Positions 16,494 through 26,600 of a stretch of 64,000 nucleotides of DNA are shown here, in pieces. Each line of letters opens with the position of its first letter. The first letter of the stretch is position 1. Origin of the DNA: Prevotella sp. (GTDB lineage: Bacteria; Bacteroidota; Bacteroidia; Bacteroidales; Bacteroidaceae); NCBI GenBank assembly GCA_017483185.1, contig JAFULM010000017.1:1-64000 (forward strand). The letters run 5' to 3'. A program made the position numbers and the translations under genes. Below the pieces are notes generated by a model. That model did no database searches and was not told the origin of the DNA. It worked only from the letters and a program-made list of their open reading frames with translations.

Positions 16494-17050
16494 TATACCT
16501 CAACGACGATATTGAAACCCTCGACATGGCCAGCGCGATGGCACGCATATCGGAGCAACGACGCGAAAAAGTCATGCTGATACGCAACGAGCATGACCGC
16601 AAACTGAGTGTAGCGGCCTATCTGCTGCTGTGCGACGCACTGGAAACGGAATACGGGATGACCGCCCCACCCGTTTTCGACTACCATGAAGGCGGCAAAC
16701 CGTCCATCGCCGGCCGCCGTGACATCTGTTTCAGCATGAGCCACTGCCGCTGTGGTGTGGCATGCGCGGTCAGCGACCGACCCGTCGGCATCGACATTGA
16801 GACCATACGGCCATACCGCCGTGAGCTCGCCGAGCGCGTTATGAACGCCGAAGAGATGGGCGTCATCACGTCGTCGCCACATCCCGACATCGAATTTATC
16901 AGGCTGTGGACCATGAAAGAGAGCTTTCTGAAGATGACAGGCATGGGCATCCGCAGCGATCTTAAGCAAGTTCCGCTCTCCTCCACACACTTCACAACAA
17001 CAATAAACACCGCACGCGGATATATCTGTACTGCATGTGAAATGACATGA
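16490..17050 (+). CDS. 4'-phosphopantetheinyl transferase superfamily protein
   Basis: The 186-residue protein contains the two signature segments of the family: GIDIETI (about residues 99-105) with the metal-binding Asp and Glu, and LWTMKESFLKMTG (about 140-152). The family transfers 4'-phosphopantetheine from coenzyme A to a carrier-protein serine. It is shorter than Sfp-type enzymes, with a weak N-terminal half. The ATGA overlap with the helicase gene suggests co-translation. The carrier protein it serves is not in the window; fatty-acid acyl carrier protein is the default guess. Confidence 0.85.
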   Translation: MIYLNDDIETLDMASAMARISEQRREKVMLIRNEHDRKLSVAAYLLLCDALETEYGMTAPPVFDYHEGGKPSIAGRRDICFSMSHCRCGVACAVSDRPVGIDIETIRPYRRELAERVMNAEEMGVITSSPHPDIEFIRLWTMKESFLKMTGMGIRSDLKQVPLSSTHFTTTINTARGYICTACEMT

Positions 17051-17080
17051 CAGGACCATACAAAGGCCATCAGCACATGT

Positions 17081-17134
17081 CCCATCATTCCCATTAATTT
17101 CCCATCATTCCCATAAAATCCCATCATTCCCATA
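17081..17134. repeat. three direct repeats of TCCCATCATTCCCAT
   Basis: A 15-base motif is repeated three times (17081-17095, 17101-17115 and 17120-17134) with 4-5 base AT-rich spacers. The array sits in the 128-bp gap between the transferase gene and rmuC. The near-20-bp period would place the copies roughly two helical turns apart, so protein binding is possible, but this is speculative. Confidence 0.7.
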
Positions 17135-17178
17135 AGAAAACTCCAACAAAACAACTCCAAGTATATAAAGAAGAACAA

Positions 17179-18606
17179 ATGACAGCACTCTACATCATCA
17201 TCGGCATCATAATCGGAGCCGCTGCCGCATGGATTGCCGTGAGCCGCAAGGCCGCCGGCAGACTGAAGGAGAAGGAAAGACTCTCCATGCAACAGACCAT
17301 CGAACTGGAAAAGAAATCCACCGAGCTGGCCATGCTCACGGAACAGATGGCCGCGACGGCCGGCCGCATGGCCGAGGCAGAGCGTGAGAACAAGACTCTT
17401 GCCGCACGCGCCGAAGCCCAGGCCCGCGAGATTGAGATACTGCGCAAGCAGTCTACGGAAGAAGCGCGGCTGCGCAGTGAGCAGTTTGCCGAGCAACTCC
17501 GCACGGCAAAGGAACAGATCACCAACGTCGCCAACCGCATAATGGAGCAAAACGCCCAAAAACTGAAGGAACAAAACACGGAGAACATCGGCCACATCAC
17601 ACAGCCGCTGAAGGACGCCATCAGCGACATGCGCAAAGCCCTGACGGACAACATCAAGGACTCAGCACAACATTCAGCCTCCTTCCGCGAGCAGATACGG
17701 CTGATGATGGAGAGCAACCGCGAGATTGGCGAGAAGGCGGAGTCGCTGGCCAACGTCCTGCGGCGGGACAACAAGGTGGCGGGCAACATGGGAGAGATTA
17801 TCCTCGGCGACCTGCTGGCGTCGCAGGGACTGACCGAAGGCATCCACTATGAGGTGCAGGCGCGGCTCCGCGACGAGACCGGCCGCTCGCTGAAGAACGA
17901 CGACACGGGCCGTGAGATGCAACCCGACGTCATCCTCCACTATCCGCAGGGGCAGGACGCCATCATCGACTCAAAGGTGTCGCTCGTCGCATACCAGCGG
18001 TATGTCAACGCCGAAACGCCCGAAGAGAAGGAGCGCCACCTGCAGGACCACATCAAGAGTGTGCGCAACCACGTCACCGAACTGGCCCGCAAGGACTACA
18101 GCCGCTATATCAAGGCGCCGCGCGAGGCTGTCGACTTCGTCATCATGTTCGTCCCGTTCGAGTCATCGCTGCAACTCGCGCTGGCAAACGACCCCACACT
18201 GTGGCGCGAAGCCTTCGAGCGCAAGGTCTTCATCACGGGCGAACAAAATCTGCTCGGCATCCTCCACATGATACACATCGCATGGGTGCAGAACCAGCAG
18301 GCGGAGAATCAAGAGAAAGTCTTCGGCATCGCCGAACAGCTCATCGACCGTCTCGGCGATTTCATAAAGCGATACGACACGCTCGGCGACACGCTCGCGA
18401 AGGCACAAAAAGACTATGATTTCGCCAACAACAAGCTGCTGACCGGAGCTCAGAGCGTTGTCAAGAAGGGCCGCGAACTCGTCGACATGGGGGCGAAGGA
18501 GAATCCCAACCGCCGTATTCCCAAACCCGAACCGGAGTTGTTGGGAACTGACGACGACGCGAAAGAGACGGAAAACAAAGCCCAAAAGGACGCCAAAGAA
18601 GTCTGA
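17179..18606 (+). CDS. rmuC: DNA recombination protein RmuC family
   Basis: The 475-residue protein begins with a membrane anchor (IIIGIIIGAAAAWIAV, about residues 5-20). A long charged coiled coil follows to about residue 160. The conserved RmuC nuclease-like core then starts at NVLRRDNKVAGNMGEIILGDLL, with QPDVILHYP, IIDSKVSLVAYQRY and FVPFESSLQLAL. The family limits rearrangements at inverted repeats in E. coli, although its biochemical activity is poorly defined. It fits in an operon between a DNA helicase and DNA polymerase IV. The C-terminus is highly charged. Confidence 0.92.
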   Translation: MTALYIIIGIIIGAAAAWIAVSRKAAGRLKEKERLSMQQTIELEKKSTELAMLTEQMAATAGRMAEAERENKTLAARAEAQAREIEILRKQSTEEARLRSEQFAEQLRTAKEQITNVANRIMEQNAQKLKEQNTENIGHITQPLKDAISDMRKALTDNIKDSAQHSASFREQIRLMMESNREIGEKAESLANVLRRDNKVAGNMGEIILGDLLASQGLTEGIHYEVQARLRDETGRSLKNDDTGREMQPDVILHYPQGQDAIIDSKVSLVAYQRYVNAETPEEKERHLQDHIKSVRNHVTELARKDYSRYIKAPREAVDFVIMFVPFESSLQLALANDPTLWREAFERKVFITGEQNLLGILHMIHIAWVQNQQAENQEKVFGIAEQLIDRLGDFIKRYDTLGDTLAKAQKDYDFANNKLLTGAQSVVKKGRELVDMGAKENPNRRIPKPEPELLGTDDDAKETENKAQKDAKEV

Positions 18607-18655
18607 AGAACGACCGACCGCCAAACGGGACGCCGACCGGAACTCCAAAAGCCAG

Positions 18656-19750
18656 ATGAGCGAACGCAAAATCATACACGTCGACATGGACGCCTTCTTC
18701 GCGTCCGTGGAACAGCGCGACCATCCCGAACTGCGCGGGCTGCCCGTGGCCGTCGGCCACGACGGCCCGCGCGGTGTCGTTTCCACGGCAAGCTATGAGG
18801 CGCGCCGCTTCGGAGTCCGATCCGCCATGCCCATCGCGCGGGCCAAACGACTGTGCCCGCAACTGAAGATAGTGCACAGCGACTACGCCGTCTACAAGAA
18901 AGTGTCGGAACAGGTCCATGCCATCTTCCGCGACTATACCGACATCATCGAACCGCTGTCCATCGACGAGGCTTTTCTCGACGTGACAGAGAACAAGCGA
19001 GGCATGTCACTGGCCGTCGACATCGCCCGCGAGATACGCCGCCGGATACGCGAAGAGCTGCACCTGACGGCATCCGCCGGCGTGTCCTACAACAAGTTTT
19101 TGGCCAAGATAGCCTCGGAAGTGCGCAAGCCCGACGGTTTGACCGTCATCCATCCGGACCGCGCGGCAGACTTCATCGCCGACCTGCCGATAGAACAGTT
19201 CTGGGGCGTAGGTCCGCAGACAGCCAGACGCATGCACTACATCGGCATCTTCATCGGCCGCGACCTACGCCGCTGCTCGCTGCGCCATCTCACGGAAGTC
19301 TTCGGCAAGATGGGACAGACCTACTACGACTTCGCCCGCGGCATCGACCTGCGCCCCGTAGAGACAGAATATGTCCGCAAGTCGGTGGGCTGCGAACACA
19401 CATTCGCCGAGGACCTCAGTGCCCGCTCAGCCGTCATCATCGAACTATATCACACCGTCCTCGAACTCATCACGCGCATCGCCAAAGACCAGTTTGAGGG
19501 CCGCACGCTCACGCTGAAAGTGAAGTTCAGCGACTTCACACAAATTACGCGCAGTCTCACCCAACACAAAATCCTGACCTCCAAGAACGACATCCTGCCC
19601 TTGGCAAAACAACTGCTGAAAGAGGTCCGCTACTCCACCGCCCACCCCATCCGCCTCATCGGACTGTCCGTCTCCAATCCATCTTCCGAATCACCCGCCA
19701 CAAAAGAAGAACCCACCGAAGGCTACTTCGAGTTTGACGATTGGGAATAA
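18656..19750 (+). CDS. dinB: DNA polymerase IV (Y family)
   Basis: The 364-residue protein begins MSERKIIHVDMDAFFASVEQ, with the catalytic DMDAFF motif. YEARRFGVRSAM and the second metal-binding motif SIDEAFLDV follow. The palm continues with SAGVSYNKFLAKIAS, then the thumb and little-finger domains. The reading frame extends upstream to 18458 inside rmuC, but the family start is clearly the ATG at 18656, 49 bases after the rmuC stop. The enzyme performs error-prone translesion synthesis. The C-terminus is acidic and aromatic (GYFEFDDWE) rather than an obvious clamp-binding motif. Confidence 0.93.
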   Translation: MSERKIIHVDMDAFFASVEQRDHPELRGLPVAVGHDGPRGVVSTASYEARRFGVRSAMPIARAKRLCPQLKIVHSDYAVYKKVSEQVHAIFRDYTDIIEPLSIDEAFLDVTENKRGMSLAVDIAREIRRRIREELHLTASAGVSYNKFLAKIASEVRKPDGLTVIHPDRAADFIADLPIEQFWGVGPQTARRMHYIGIFIGRDLRRCSLRHLTEVFGKMGQTYYDFARGIDLRPVETEYVRKSVGCEHTFAEDLSARSAVIIELYHTVLELITRIAKDQFEGRTLTLKVKFSDFTQITRSLTQHKILTSKNDILPLAKQLLKEVRYSTAHPIRLIGLSVSNPSSESPATKEEPTEGYFEFDDWE

Positions 19751-19992
19751 GACAGCGGAACCCTTTGCAATTCTAATTCACGTCCGGCCACGTAAATAAA
19801 AAACCTCGCCCAGCCTCATTGTCAAAATAATTCTTAATTTAAGGCCATTTTTCAGGGGCACTTTTGAAAATTTTTCCACCGTGCGCCCAAATTTTCAATT
19901 CTCGCGAAGGTAAAAATCGGGATATTTTTACGACTAAAAAAACGCATGTTTTTCAACGCGCTCATACTCAACCACTTATAAGCGGAGGCATC

Positions 19993-20026
19993 TCTCCCTC
20001 CCCTTAGGGAGGGTCGGGGTGGGGCC
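19993..20026. repeat. CTCCCTCCCC-AGGGAGGG hairpin module beside array C
   Basis: This module reads CTCCCTCCCCTTAGGGAGGG followed by TCGGGGTGGGG. The same module, inverted, abuts array D at about 35455-35489. It can form a short GC-rich hairpin and is always joined to a CCGTAAGGGCC-type arm. Confidence 0.7.
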
Positions 20027-20220
20027 CCGCGAGGCCCTTACGGCTCTGCAACGGGGCCCTTACGGCATTGCAACGAGCGCCCCGTTGCAACATGACGGCA
20101 TGCTCGTTGCAACCTCGGGAGGGCCCCATTGGTCGGAAAAAGCCGTTTTTTTGTCCGAAAACGGCCATCAAAAAGTCACCAAGTTTTGCTGAAAACGAGA
20201 GCCGCGGGGCCCTTACGGGA
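20018..20220. repeat. GC-rich palindromic array, copy C
   Basis: The core (about 20021-20125) contains GGCCCTTACGGCTCTGCAAC, TGCAACGAGCGCCCCGTTGCA and GACGGCATGCTCGTTGCA units. A second GGCCCTTACGG arm ends the element near 20218. It is less regular than copies A, B and E and is interrupted by an AT-rich stretch. Confidence 0.7.
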
Positions 20221-20404
20221 TCAAAGAGGCTGAATTTCTGTCGCCAAAAGACATGCAAAATGGGTCAAAACAGCGCCCATAAGGCCCGAAAAACGGCAAA
20301 AACGGAGGAAAAACAGCGCAGGATTTTGTAAACAATTTAGACTCATCCGATATTTAGAGCGACATGTGTTCATCCGATGAATAGAGACCGCATGCTCCTC
20401 CACG

Positions 20405-20492
20405 GTAGGGACATAGTCTTGTCTTTGTCCGCAAGCGAAATATTGATACTAAACATCATTACTTGCGGACAAAGACAAGACTATGTCCCTAC
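20405..20492. repeat. palindromic element family 3 (TAGGGACATAGTCTTG), copy 2
   Basis: Perfect 31-bp arms (20405-20435 and 20462-20492) flank a 26-base loop that starts CGAAATATTG. The third copy (59772-59897) also has CGAAATATTG in its loop. The arms of the three copies differ by compensating changes (TATTCTTGTATTT versus TAGTCTTGTCTTT), so pairing is preserved while sequence drifts. Confidence 0.85.
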
Positions 20493-20927
20493 TTGCGGCT
20501 GTATCACTCCAAATATCTGATGAACCACAATTTACAATTCAAAAAAAATGAGATTTGCCGACTCCAAATGGCGCGGCCGCCTGTTCTTCGGCGTAATGCC
20601 GCGATGCGGAGGGTTTCCGCCCGCACCCGATTTATTTTGAAAAGTCCCTCTTCTCGTTGGCGTTAAATTCAGAATTTTGAGGACATACATGCCGATGCCG
20701 GAGTCTGGACGGCATTAAGTCATCGCGCAAAAAAAAGAGAAAGAAAAGACTGAGGAAGAGAGAGAACGTGGCTCCGGTCGTGTGTTTCGGGCCAACAACG
20801 TTCTTCATCTCCCGTTGTCTTTTCTTCTCCGTCTGTTAAATGTATATTTCAATACATTCTCGACGCACAATTTACTATACTAACTAAAAACGCATGTCGT
20901 ACTTATCATACAGTCTGTCCTCCGCCA

Positions 20928-22550
20928 TCAGAAAGCAAAAGCATAGCGCGGATAGAGCGAACCTTTGGCCACGATGCAATAGTTGTGGTCGCGTTCGGCC
21001 GAGCCTGTGGGCTGCAATCCCGTGAACACCCAGATGAGAGCCTCGCTGCGGACATTTGAGCTCCAGTAGCCCACGCCGTTCGTCAGTCTGTTCCACACGA
21101 AATCGTCGCCCCAGAGATTGTCTCCACCGACGGCTTCCATTGAAGCCTGGATGACAGCCTCTCTGTCCTTGATGATGTTCCACTCTTTCAATGACGGCAG
21201 ATACCATTTGGAGAAGGTCTGCGGAAGGATGTTGCCGTCACGCCATTGCTGTATGGCGTCCTGCATCACCTGCGGCGACCATCCGGTTATGTCTGCCGTA
21301 AGGGCCATGAGTTTTTCGGTGTTTTCATAGCCTTCGATGACAAGATTTTCCTCCGCCGGGATTTTGTTGCCGTTCACGGTCTCCGTTGCCGGCGCTTTGA
21401 AACCCGCCTCAGACAGCCATCCTGCCGTACCGCTGGATGCTCCGACGAAACGGCATTTGCCGTTGCGCTTGGTGCTGAGCACAAGCCCATGAGAGAATCC
21501 GAGTTCTTCGAGAGCGTCGCTTGTCCCCACACTATATACCACGCCCACGACATTTTCGGTCTGGACGGCTTCCGACGGCTTCAGCAGTGTTCCGTCAGCA
21601 CAGACAAGGTCTCCTTCCTCAAGAGTCATCCGACACTCTCTCGCTCCTCCGCCGACAGTCCGGGCCACGACCGTTCCGGCCGCCGGTACGGCATCAATGA
21701 CATACCTCTTTAGGCCATCTTTGGCGGAATAAAATCCGACGAGGTCGCGTGTATCCTCCGGACGCACGATGAGCCTGTATTTTCCCGTCTCATGGCTGTA
21801 TGCCGGCGTGACGGTCTCACCACCTTTTGCAAACGCGACATCGGGAAGCGTAAGGAAGATGTCCGACAGACCTTCGTTGGTGAAGACATAGCGCGTCACG
21901 GGCAGCTGCCATTCGCAAAGGCCCATCATGTGAGAGAGCGTTATCTCAATCTCCTCCCTTTCGCCACCGGAGATCATGACCCCGCCACTGCACAGGAGGT
22001 CGCTCTGCTCGTAGCCATCGCCACTCTGGTCCGACAGAACCGGCCAATTGCGAACGACGACATCCATTGGGTTGGCCGCCTTCGGGTCGATGCTGACGCC
22101 TTCGCGATAGGGATAATAGGCATAAAACTTCGCGTTTCTCAGTTCCTTGCTTGCCGTGAGGTCGAAGTCGGGTATCCATTCTCCCTCATAGAATCTGATT
22201 GGTATATTGTCCAGCGTGTCGACCACCTGTCCGTTGTAGACTGCAAACAGTCCCATCCTGTCACCATCGCTGAACGACGTGACGTATGTCGAGGCGTCTG
22301 TGACAGCACGCACGCCGCCGCCCATACCCTCATCCGTGACGGTTATCTTCAGGCGCGCCCTTTCCTGTATGGGCTGCGGAGCGTCAGCATCGTCATCTGC
22401 CGAACAGGCCGAAAGCAACGGGGCCGTCAGACAGCAGAGCAGTGTCAGGAAAGCCATGATGACGTCGGACTTTATCCCCCGTCTTTGCTGTATGTCAGAG
22501 CCGCGACGGCCCTTCTCAGCGGAAACGTTCTTCTTGTATATCATAGTCAT
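20928..22550 (-). CDS. fimbrillin family lipoprotein
   Basis: The 540-residue protein has a lipoprotein signal with lipobox LLSAC (Cys about 49) after a basic N-terminal extension. It then has the beta-rich layout of Mfa/FimA-type fimbrillins, with FSDGDRMGLFAVY, FYAYYPYREG and AGTVVARTVGG. The C-terminal part, with WYLPSLKEWNII and GVGYWSSNVRSEALIW, looks like a distal tip or FISUMP-like domain. This suggests a minor or tip fimbrial subunit rather than the shaft subunit. It lies 35 bases downstream of another fimbrillin-like gene on the same strand. Met3 is an alternative start. Confidence 0.78.
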   Translation of the reverse strand: MTMIYKKNVSAEKGRRGSDIQQRRGIKSDVIMAFLTLLCCLTAPLLSACSADDDADAPQPIQERARLKITVTDEGMGGGVRAVTDASTYVTSFSDGDRMGLFAVYNGQVVDTLDNIPIRFYEGEWIPDFDLTASKELRNAKFYAYYPYREGVSIDPKAANPMDVVVRNWPVLSDQSGDGYEQSDLLCSGGVMISGGEREEIEITLSHMMGLCEWQLPVTRYVFTNEGLSDIFLTLPDVAFAKGGETVTPAYSHETGKYRLIVRPEDTRDLVGFYSAKDGLKRYVIDAVPAAGTVVARTVGGGARECRMTLEEGDLVCADGTLLKPSEAVQTENVVGVVYSVGTSDALEELGFSHGLVLSTKRNGKCRFVGASSGTAGWLSEAGFKAPATETVNGNKIPAEENLVIEGYENTEKLMALTADITGWSPQVMQDAIQQWRDGNILPQTFSKWYLPSLKEWNIIKDREAVIQASMEAVGGDNLWGDDFVWNRLTNGVGYWSSNVRSEALIWVFTGLQPTGSAERDHNYCIVAKGSLYPRYAFAF

Positions 22551-22585
22551 AATTGTTCAAAAAAAGGTTATTCTTCATTCTTCAC

Positions 22586-23440
22586 TCACTGCGCCACATC
22601 ATCGGGCGTTATGTCACCGACAGTCCCGTCCAGCCCCCATTTGACAGCAGAGCCGGGAACGAGATAGACGACCGGTTCCTCACCGACGGTCAGGTCGAAC
22701 ACATAGTCATACTGGCGGTCCGGCTCCATCGTAAGAAGGGGGATGCTGGCCGTATATTCCTTTCCGCGGTTGGTCGTCACGGTTATGCCGACATTCTCGG
22801 CTGTCTGCGGCAACAGGATGAGCTCCATCTCGTTCAGACCGCCGTTAGAGACGGTACGGACGTAATCCTGCGGCACGTCCGCAACCGAGACAATACCGGT
22901 CTTGGTGTCGAAGTCGCCCGTATGGGTCAATCCCGAGATGGTGACGCCCAGCGCTTTCTGTCCCGCGGTGATGAGATTCAGTCGCAGCAGACTCATGACG
23001 TGCTTCAGATTCATCGTCACATCGCTGCTTTGACCGACACCGACATGGTCAATCCTCGCGAAGAGCCAGTCGACGGTCGTCGTCTGGTCAAGTGTGTTGA
23101 TGACAGGATTCTGCCAAACCCCGGATTGTCCCGTAAACGGATAATAAGCCGTGAGCGACGTTGACGCCTTCACAAAAATGTCTTTACCGTCAACGGCACC
23201 AAACACGTCGCCATCGTCGGAACACACATAAGGAATGTTGCGCGCCGACACATCATCGTATGCGCAATAGATACCCACTGTGTCCGTGACAGCCCACGCC
23301 ATCCCACCCGGAATCCCGGCAACGGCAGGGATGGAAAGCCCCAGCATGGACCCCACGGTCTCACCGCCGTCATCATCACTGCAGGACACCAAAGATGTGC
23401 CGACCATGATGCCCGCAATCAGTAAATGTAATGTTTTCAT
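22586..23440 (-). CDS. fimbrillin-like lipoprotein
   Basis: The chosen start gives 284 residues beginning MKTLHLLIAGIMVGTSLVSC, a standard lipoprotein signal with lipobox LVSC. An open frame extends upstream to 23593, but it lacks a signal-like start and approaches the divergent regulator gene, so the shorter form is preferred. Met at 23464 is another option. The body is beta-rich with FTGQSGVWQNP and MNLKHVMSLLRLNLI, typical of fimbrillin families that polymerise by donor-strand exchange. It ends 35 bases before the next fimbrillin-type gene and probably forms an operon with it. It is divergent from the hybrid regulator. Confidence 0.72.
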   Translation of the reverse strand: MKTLHLLIAGIMVGTSLVSCSDDDGGETVGSMLGLSIPAVAGIPGGMAWAVTDTVGIYCAYDDVSARNIPYVCSDDGDVFGAVDGKDIFVKASTSLTAYYPFTGQSGVWQNPVINTLDQTTTVDWLFARIDHVGVGQSSDVTMNLKHVMSLLRLNLITAGQKALGVTISGLTHTGDFDTKTGIVSVADVPQDYVRTVSNGGLNEMELILLPQTAENVGITVTTNRGKEYTASIPLLTMEPDRQYDYVFDLTVGEEPVVYLVPGSAVKWGLDGTVGDITPDDVAQ

Positions 23441-23621
23441 TGTCGTTTTATAGTTTTTAGTCATAGAAATAAAGGATTTATTATATCCAACAAGCTGAAA
23501 AGCTGTCGCTAAGGTAATGGTTTTGCCGCCAATGTATGATTGCAAAGAATTCAAATCCATGTCATTATACCATATAATGGCGTTTAAAGGCAAAAACCTG
23601 TACGAAACAGAGAAAGAAGCC

Positions 23622-23651
23622 TTGTGTATTTCATAAAAATGATTACTTTTG
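23622..23651 (+). promoter_or_regulatory. promoter of the hybrid two-component regulator
   Basis: TTG at 23622-23624, 19 bases, then TACTTTTG at 23644-23651 matches the Bacteroidota promoter pattern. It overlaps the first possible ATG (23649), so translation must begin downstream, supporting the start at 23694. Confidence 0.6.
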
Positions 23652-23693
23652 CATTACGACAATGCAATCTTTACTTTTTACAAGAGACAAGAC

Positions 23694-26600
23694 ATGAACC
23701 TGTTTTTTAGAATCTTACTGATAGGACTCTGCCTGAATATTCCTGAATTGACACAAGCGGCTGAGAAGTTGAGCATAACCAACTATACCGTACACGACGG
23801 ACTGTCACAGAACACTGTGCGCAGCATGATGCTGGACAGCCAAGGCTTCATGTGGTTCGGAACGTCCAACGGCCTGAACCGCTATGACGGCCATCATTTC
23901 CACATCATCCAGACAAGCGATGGCGGCAACGCCCTTGACCGGAGGTTCAACTATATCATGCAGGACAGCTTCGGATATATATGGCTGCTCACCCAATCAG
24001 GCAACTGCTACTGTTATGACCCGACAACGGAAAAGATAAGAAACTGTGTCGGGAACTCCGAAAAGTCAAGGTTCAGAAACATGCTTGTGACAAACGACGG
24101 CAACGTATGGCTATGGGGTGACAACGGCTGTGCCATGATCAGTCGGAAAAAGGACAACTCCTTTAGAATGTGGAGGCCGAAGCAGACGGCCCTCGCTTCA
24201 GGGAAAGTGAAGAGGGTGTATGAAGACAACAGACACGGCATTTGGATCGCAACGGACGGCGGACTGTTCCGTATGAATGGCGGCAAGGCTGTACTCGTGG
24301 ACAAGAGAGTCTATAATATAAGCGAATCAAAGGGAATCCTGTATTTCGTAAGTAACGACCGCATACTGATCTACGACACAAACAAGGGAGTATTCGCCCC
24401 ACCGGCAATGCTGCCACGACATCATGTCGTAAAACAGACGCAGCAAAGTCTTCTGCCGGAGCAAAACCTGTTGCTCGTATTCACAGGACAGACAATACTC
24501 TACTATGACATGCGGAACCGCACATGGGCAAAAGACGCTCAGGCCATCGAGAAAAGACTCTTCGGCGGCAATACGCCCGAAAAGGCCTATCCCATATTTT
24601 ATGGAGACGGAGAAGCGTGCATAGCCAACTATACGGGTAATATCAGGATATACAACAAGGAAAGTCATTCGTTCGACATCGTGCCCGTAGTCGAGAACGC
24701 AGGCAAAATGGTCACCGAACGATACCGCATCCTGCAATATGACAAGGACAACTATTGGATTACCAGTCAGCACAACGGTATAACACACTACAACCAAAAG
24801 CAGCGCTCCATACAACGCTATAATACAACAAACCAGTTGCCGTCCAACGACATCCGCGGCATAATAAAAGACCGCGCAGGTGACATCTGGGTCTCCACGA
24901 TAGATCATGGTGTACTGCACATCAGGCAGGGCTACCGCTACTATCAGCGCATATCGCCGATGCCGGCCGCAGACAAAAGCCTCAACAACATACGCACGAC
25001 TTTCGTTGACAGGGACGGACGGTGGTGGCTCGGAACAAAATCCGACGTAAAGCTGGTCTATGTCACCGGACCGGACAGACAAACACCGGAACACATACTC
25101 GAACTGCCCGGAGGCAGCGCCTACTGCATCACAGAACTGACGTCAGGAGAAAAGCTCATCGGAACAAAACCGGGAGGAATATATCGTGTCAGCACTGACG
25201 GAAGCGAAATCAAGGAACATATACAGTTGTCCGCAGCAGACAAAAAAGCAGCCAACAATGTCTACCAAATGGTCATAGACGACAAAGGGCGTCTGTGGGT
25301 TGCCACATACGGCGGAGGCGTGTTCATGCTGACTGAAAAAGACGGGAAATTCATTATCCGGAATCATTTCACCTTTGACCACACATCTTATAATATGGTG
25401 CGGTGTATCGTTCATGACAGAAAAGGGAATATCTGGATAGGTACGAGTGATGGCATAATCAGGTTCGATGCCGACAAAATCCTGAAAGACAAGAAAGCAT
25501 ACACACAAATCCCGATAAAACAGACAGACAACGGAGATGATACAGATGTAGACGTGAAAGCCTTGCTCTTTGACCGGAACGGGACACTATGGGTAGGGAC
25601 GAGCGGATTGGGCATATACTATGCCGACATGAACCGGATTAAAGACGGAAAGATTGAGTTCAAACATCTCGGAACAACAAGCCAAAGCCACAATGTCATC
25701 ATACAGGCATTGACGGAGGACCGCAAAGGAAACGTATGGGCCACGGCAGAGGATTATGTCATACGCATAAACAATGACTACCGTAAGGACCCGAACAACA
25801 GCTACTACATTCTTCCGACCAATGACGCCCCGATATACAACGAAACCGCAGCCATCACCACACCTGACGGCAAGGTCTTGTTCGGCAGTAACAACGGAAT
25901 ATATCTCGTGGACACAAGTCTGCAAACAGAGAACAGACATCCACACGTATTGCTGAGCGCACTGAAGATACAAGGGGAGTATGTCTACCCAGGCGCCGGT
26001 TCGCCGTTGAAGAAAAGCATCACCTTGACAGATGAAATCCATCTGACACATCTACAAAACACACTGACTCTGGAATTCGCGATGGATGACTACCGCTCTT
26101 TCGACAGCAACGGCTACTATTACTGCTTCGAAAAAGACGGCAACACGGCAACAAGTTGGATGCAGACCGGACAAAGCAACGAGATAACATTCCACAATCT
26201 GCAGCCCGGCAGATATTGTCTGAGAGTCAAAAGCGACGTGGATAGCCCTGCTTCATCAGAACGCACTCTGACAATTGTCATCCTTCCGCCTTGGTGGCGC
26301 ACATGGTGGGCATATCTCATTTATGTAATACTCTTCACGGCCGCCGGATACATATCATACCGCCATGCCAAGAACATAATGAGGATGAGAGCGGAGAATG
26401 CGGCCGAACGCTCGCTGTCAGAATACAAGATGAAATTCTTCTCCCGTGTGTCGCATGATCTGCGCACTCCGCTTACAATAATACAAGGTTCGCTGGAATC
26501 GTTGCCACAGAACGAAGAGCATACGCAATTCATTCTTTCCAAAAGCCAAGTTGCCATGCTCAACCGAAACGCAGACCGGCTACTGACTCTCATCGATAAA

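Larger units (their letters stand above)
19751..20927. other. long intergenic region between convergent dinB and the fimbrillin gene
   Basis: About 1.2 kb without a credible gene. It holds a GC-rich palindromic array (20018-20220), a perfect inverted repeat (20405-20492) and scattered CATCCGAT motifs near 20345-20380. An A/G-rich tract around 20728-20765 is partly complementary to TGTCTTTTCTTCT near 20817-20829. Short frames through it run across the repeats and are not supported. Confidence 0.6.

Noticed and set aside
23438..23593. N-terminal extension of the fimbrillin-like protein
   Set aside because: The downstream ATG gives a proper lipoprotein signal, and the extension lacks one.
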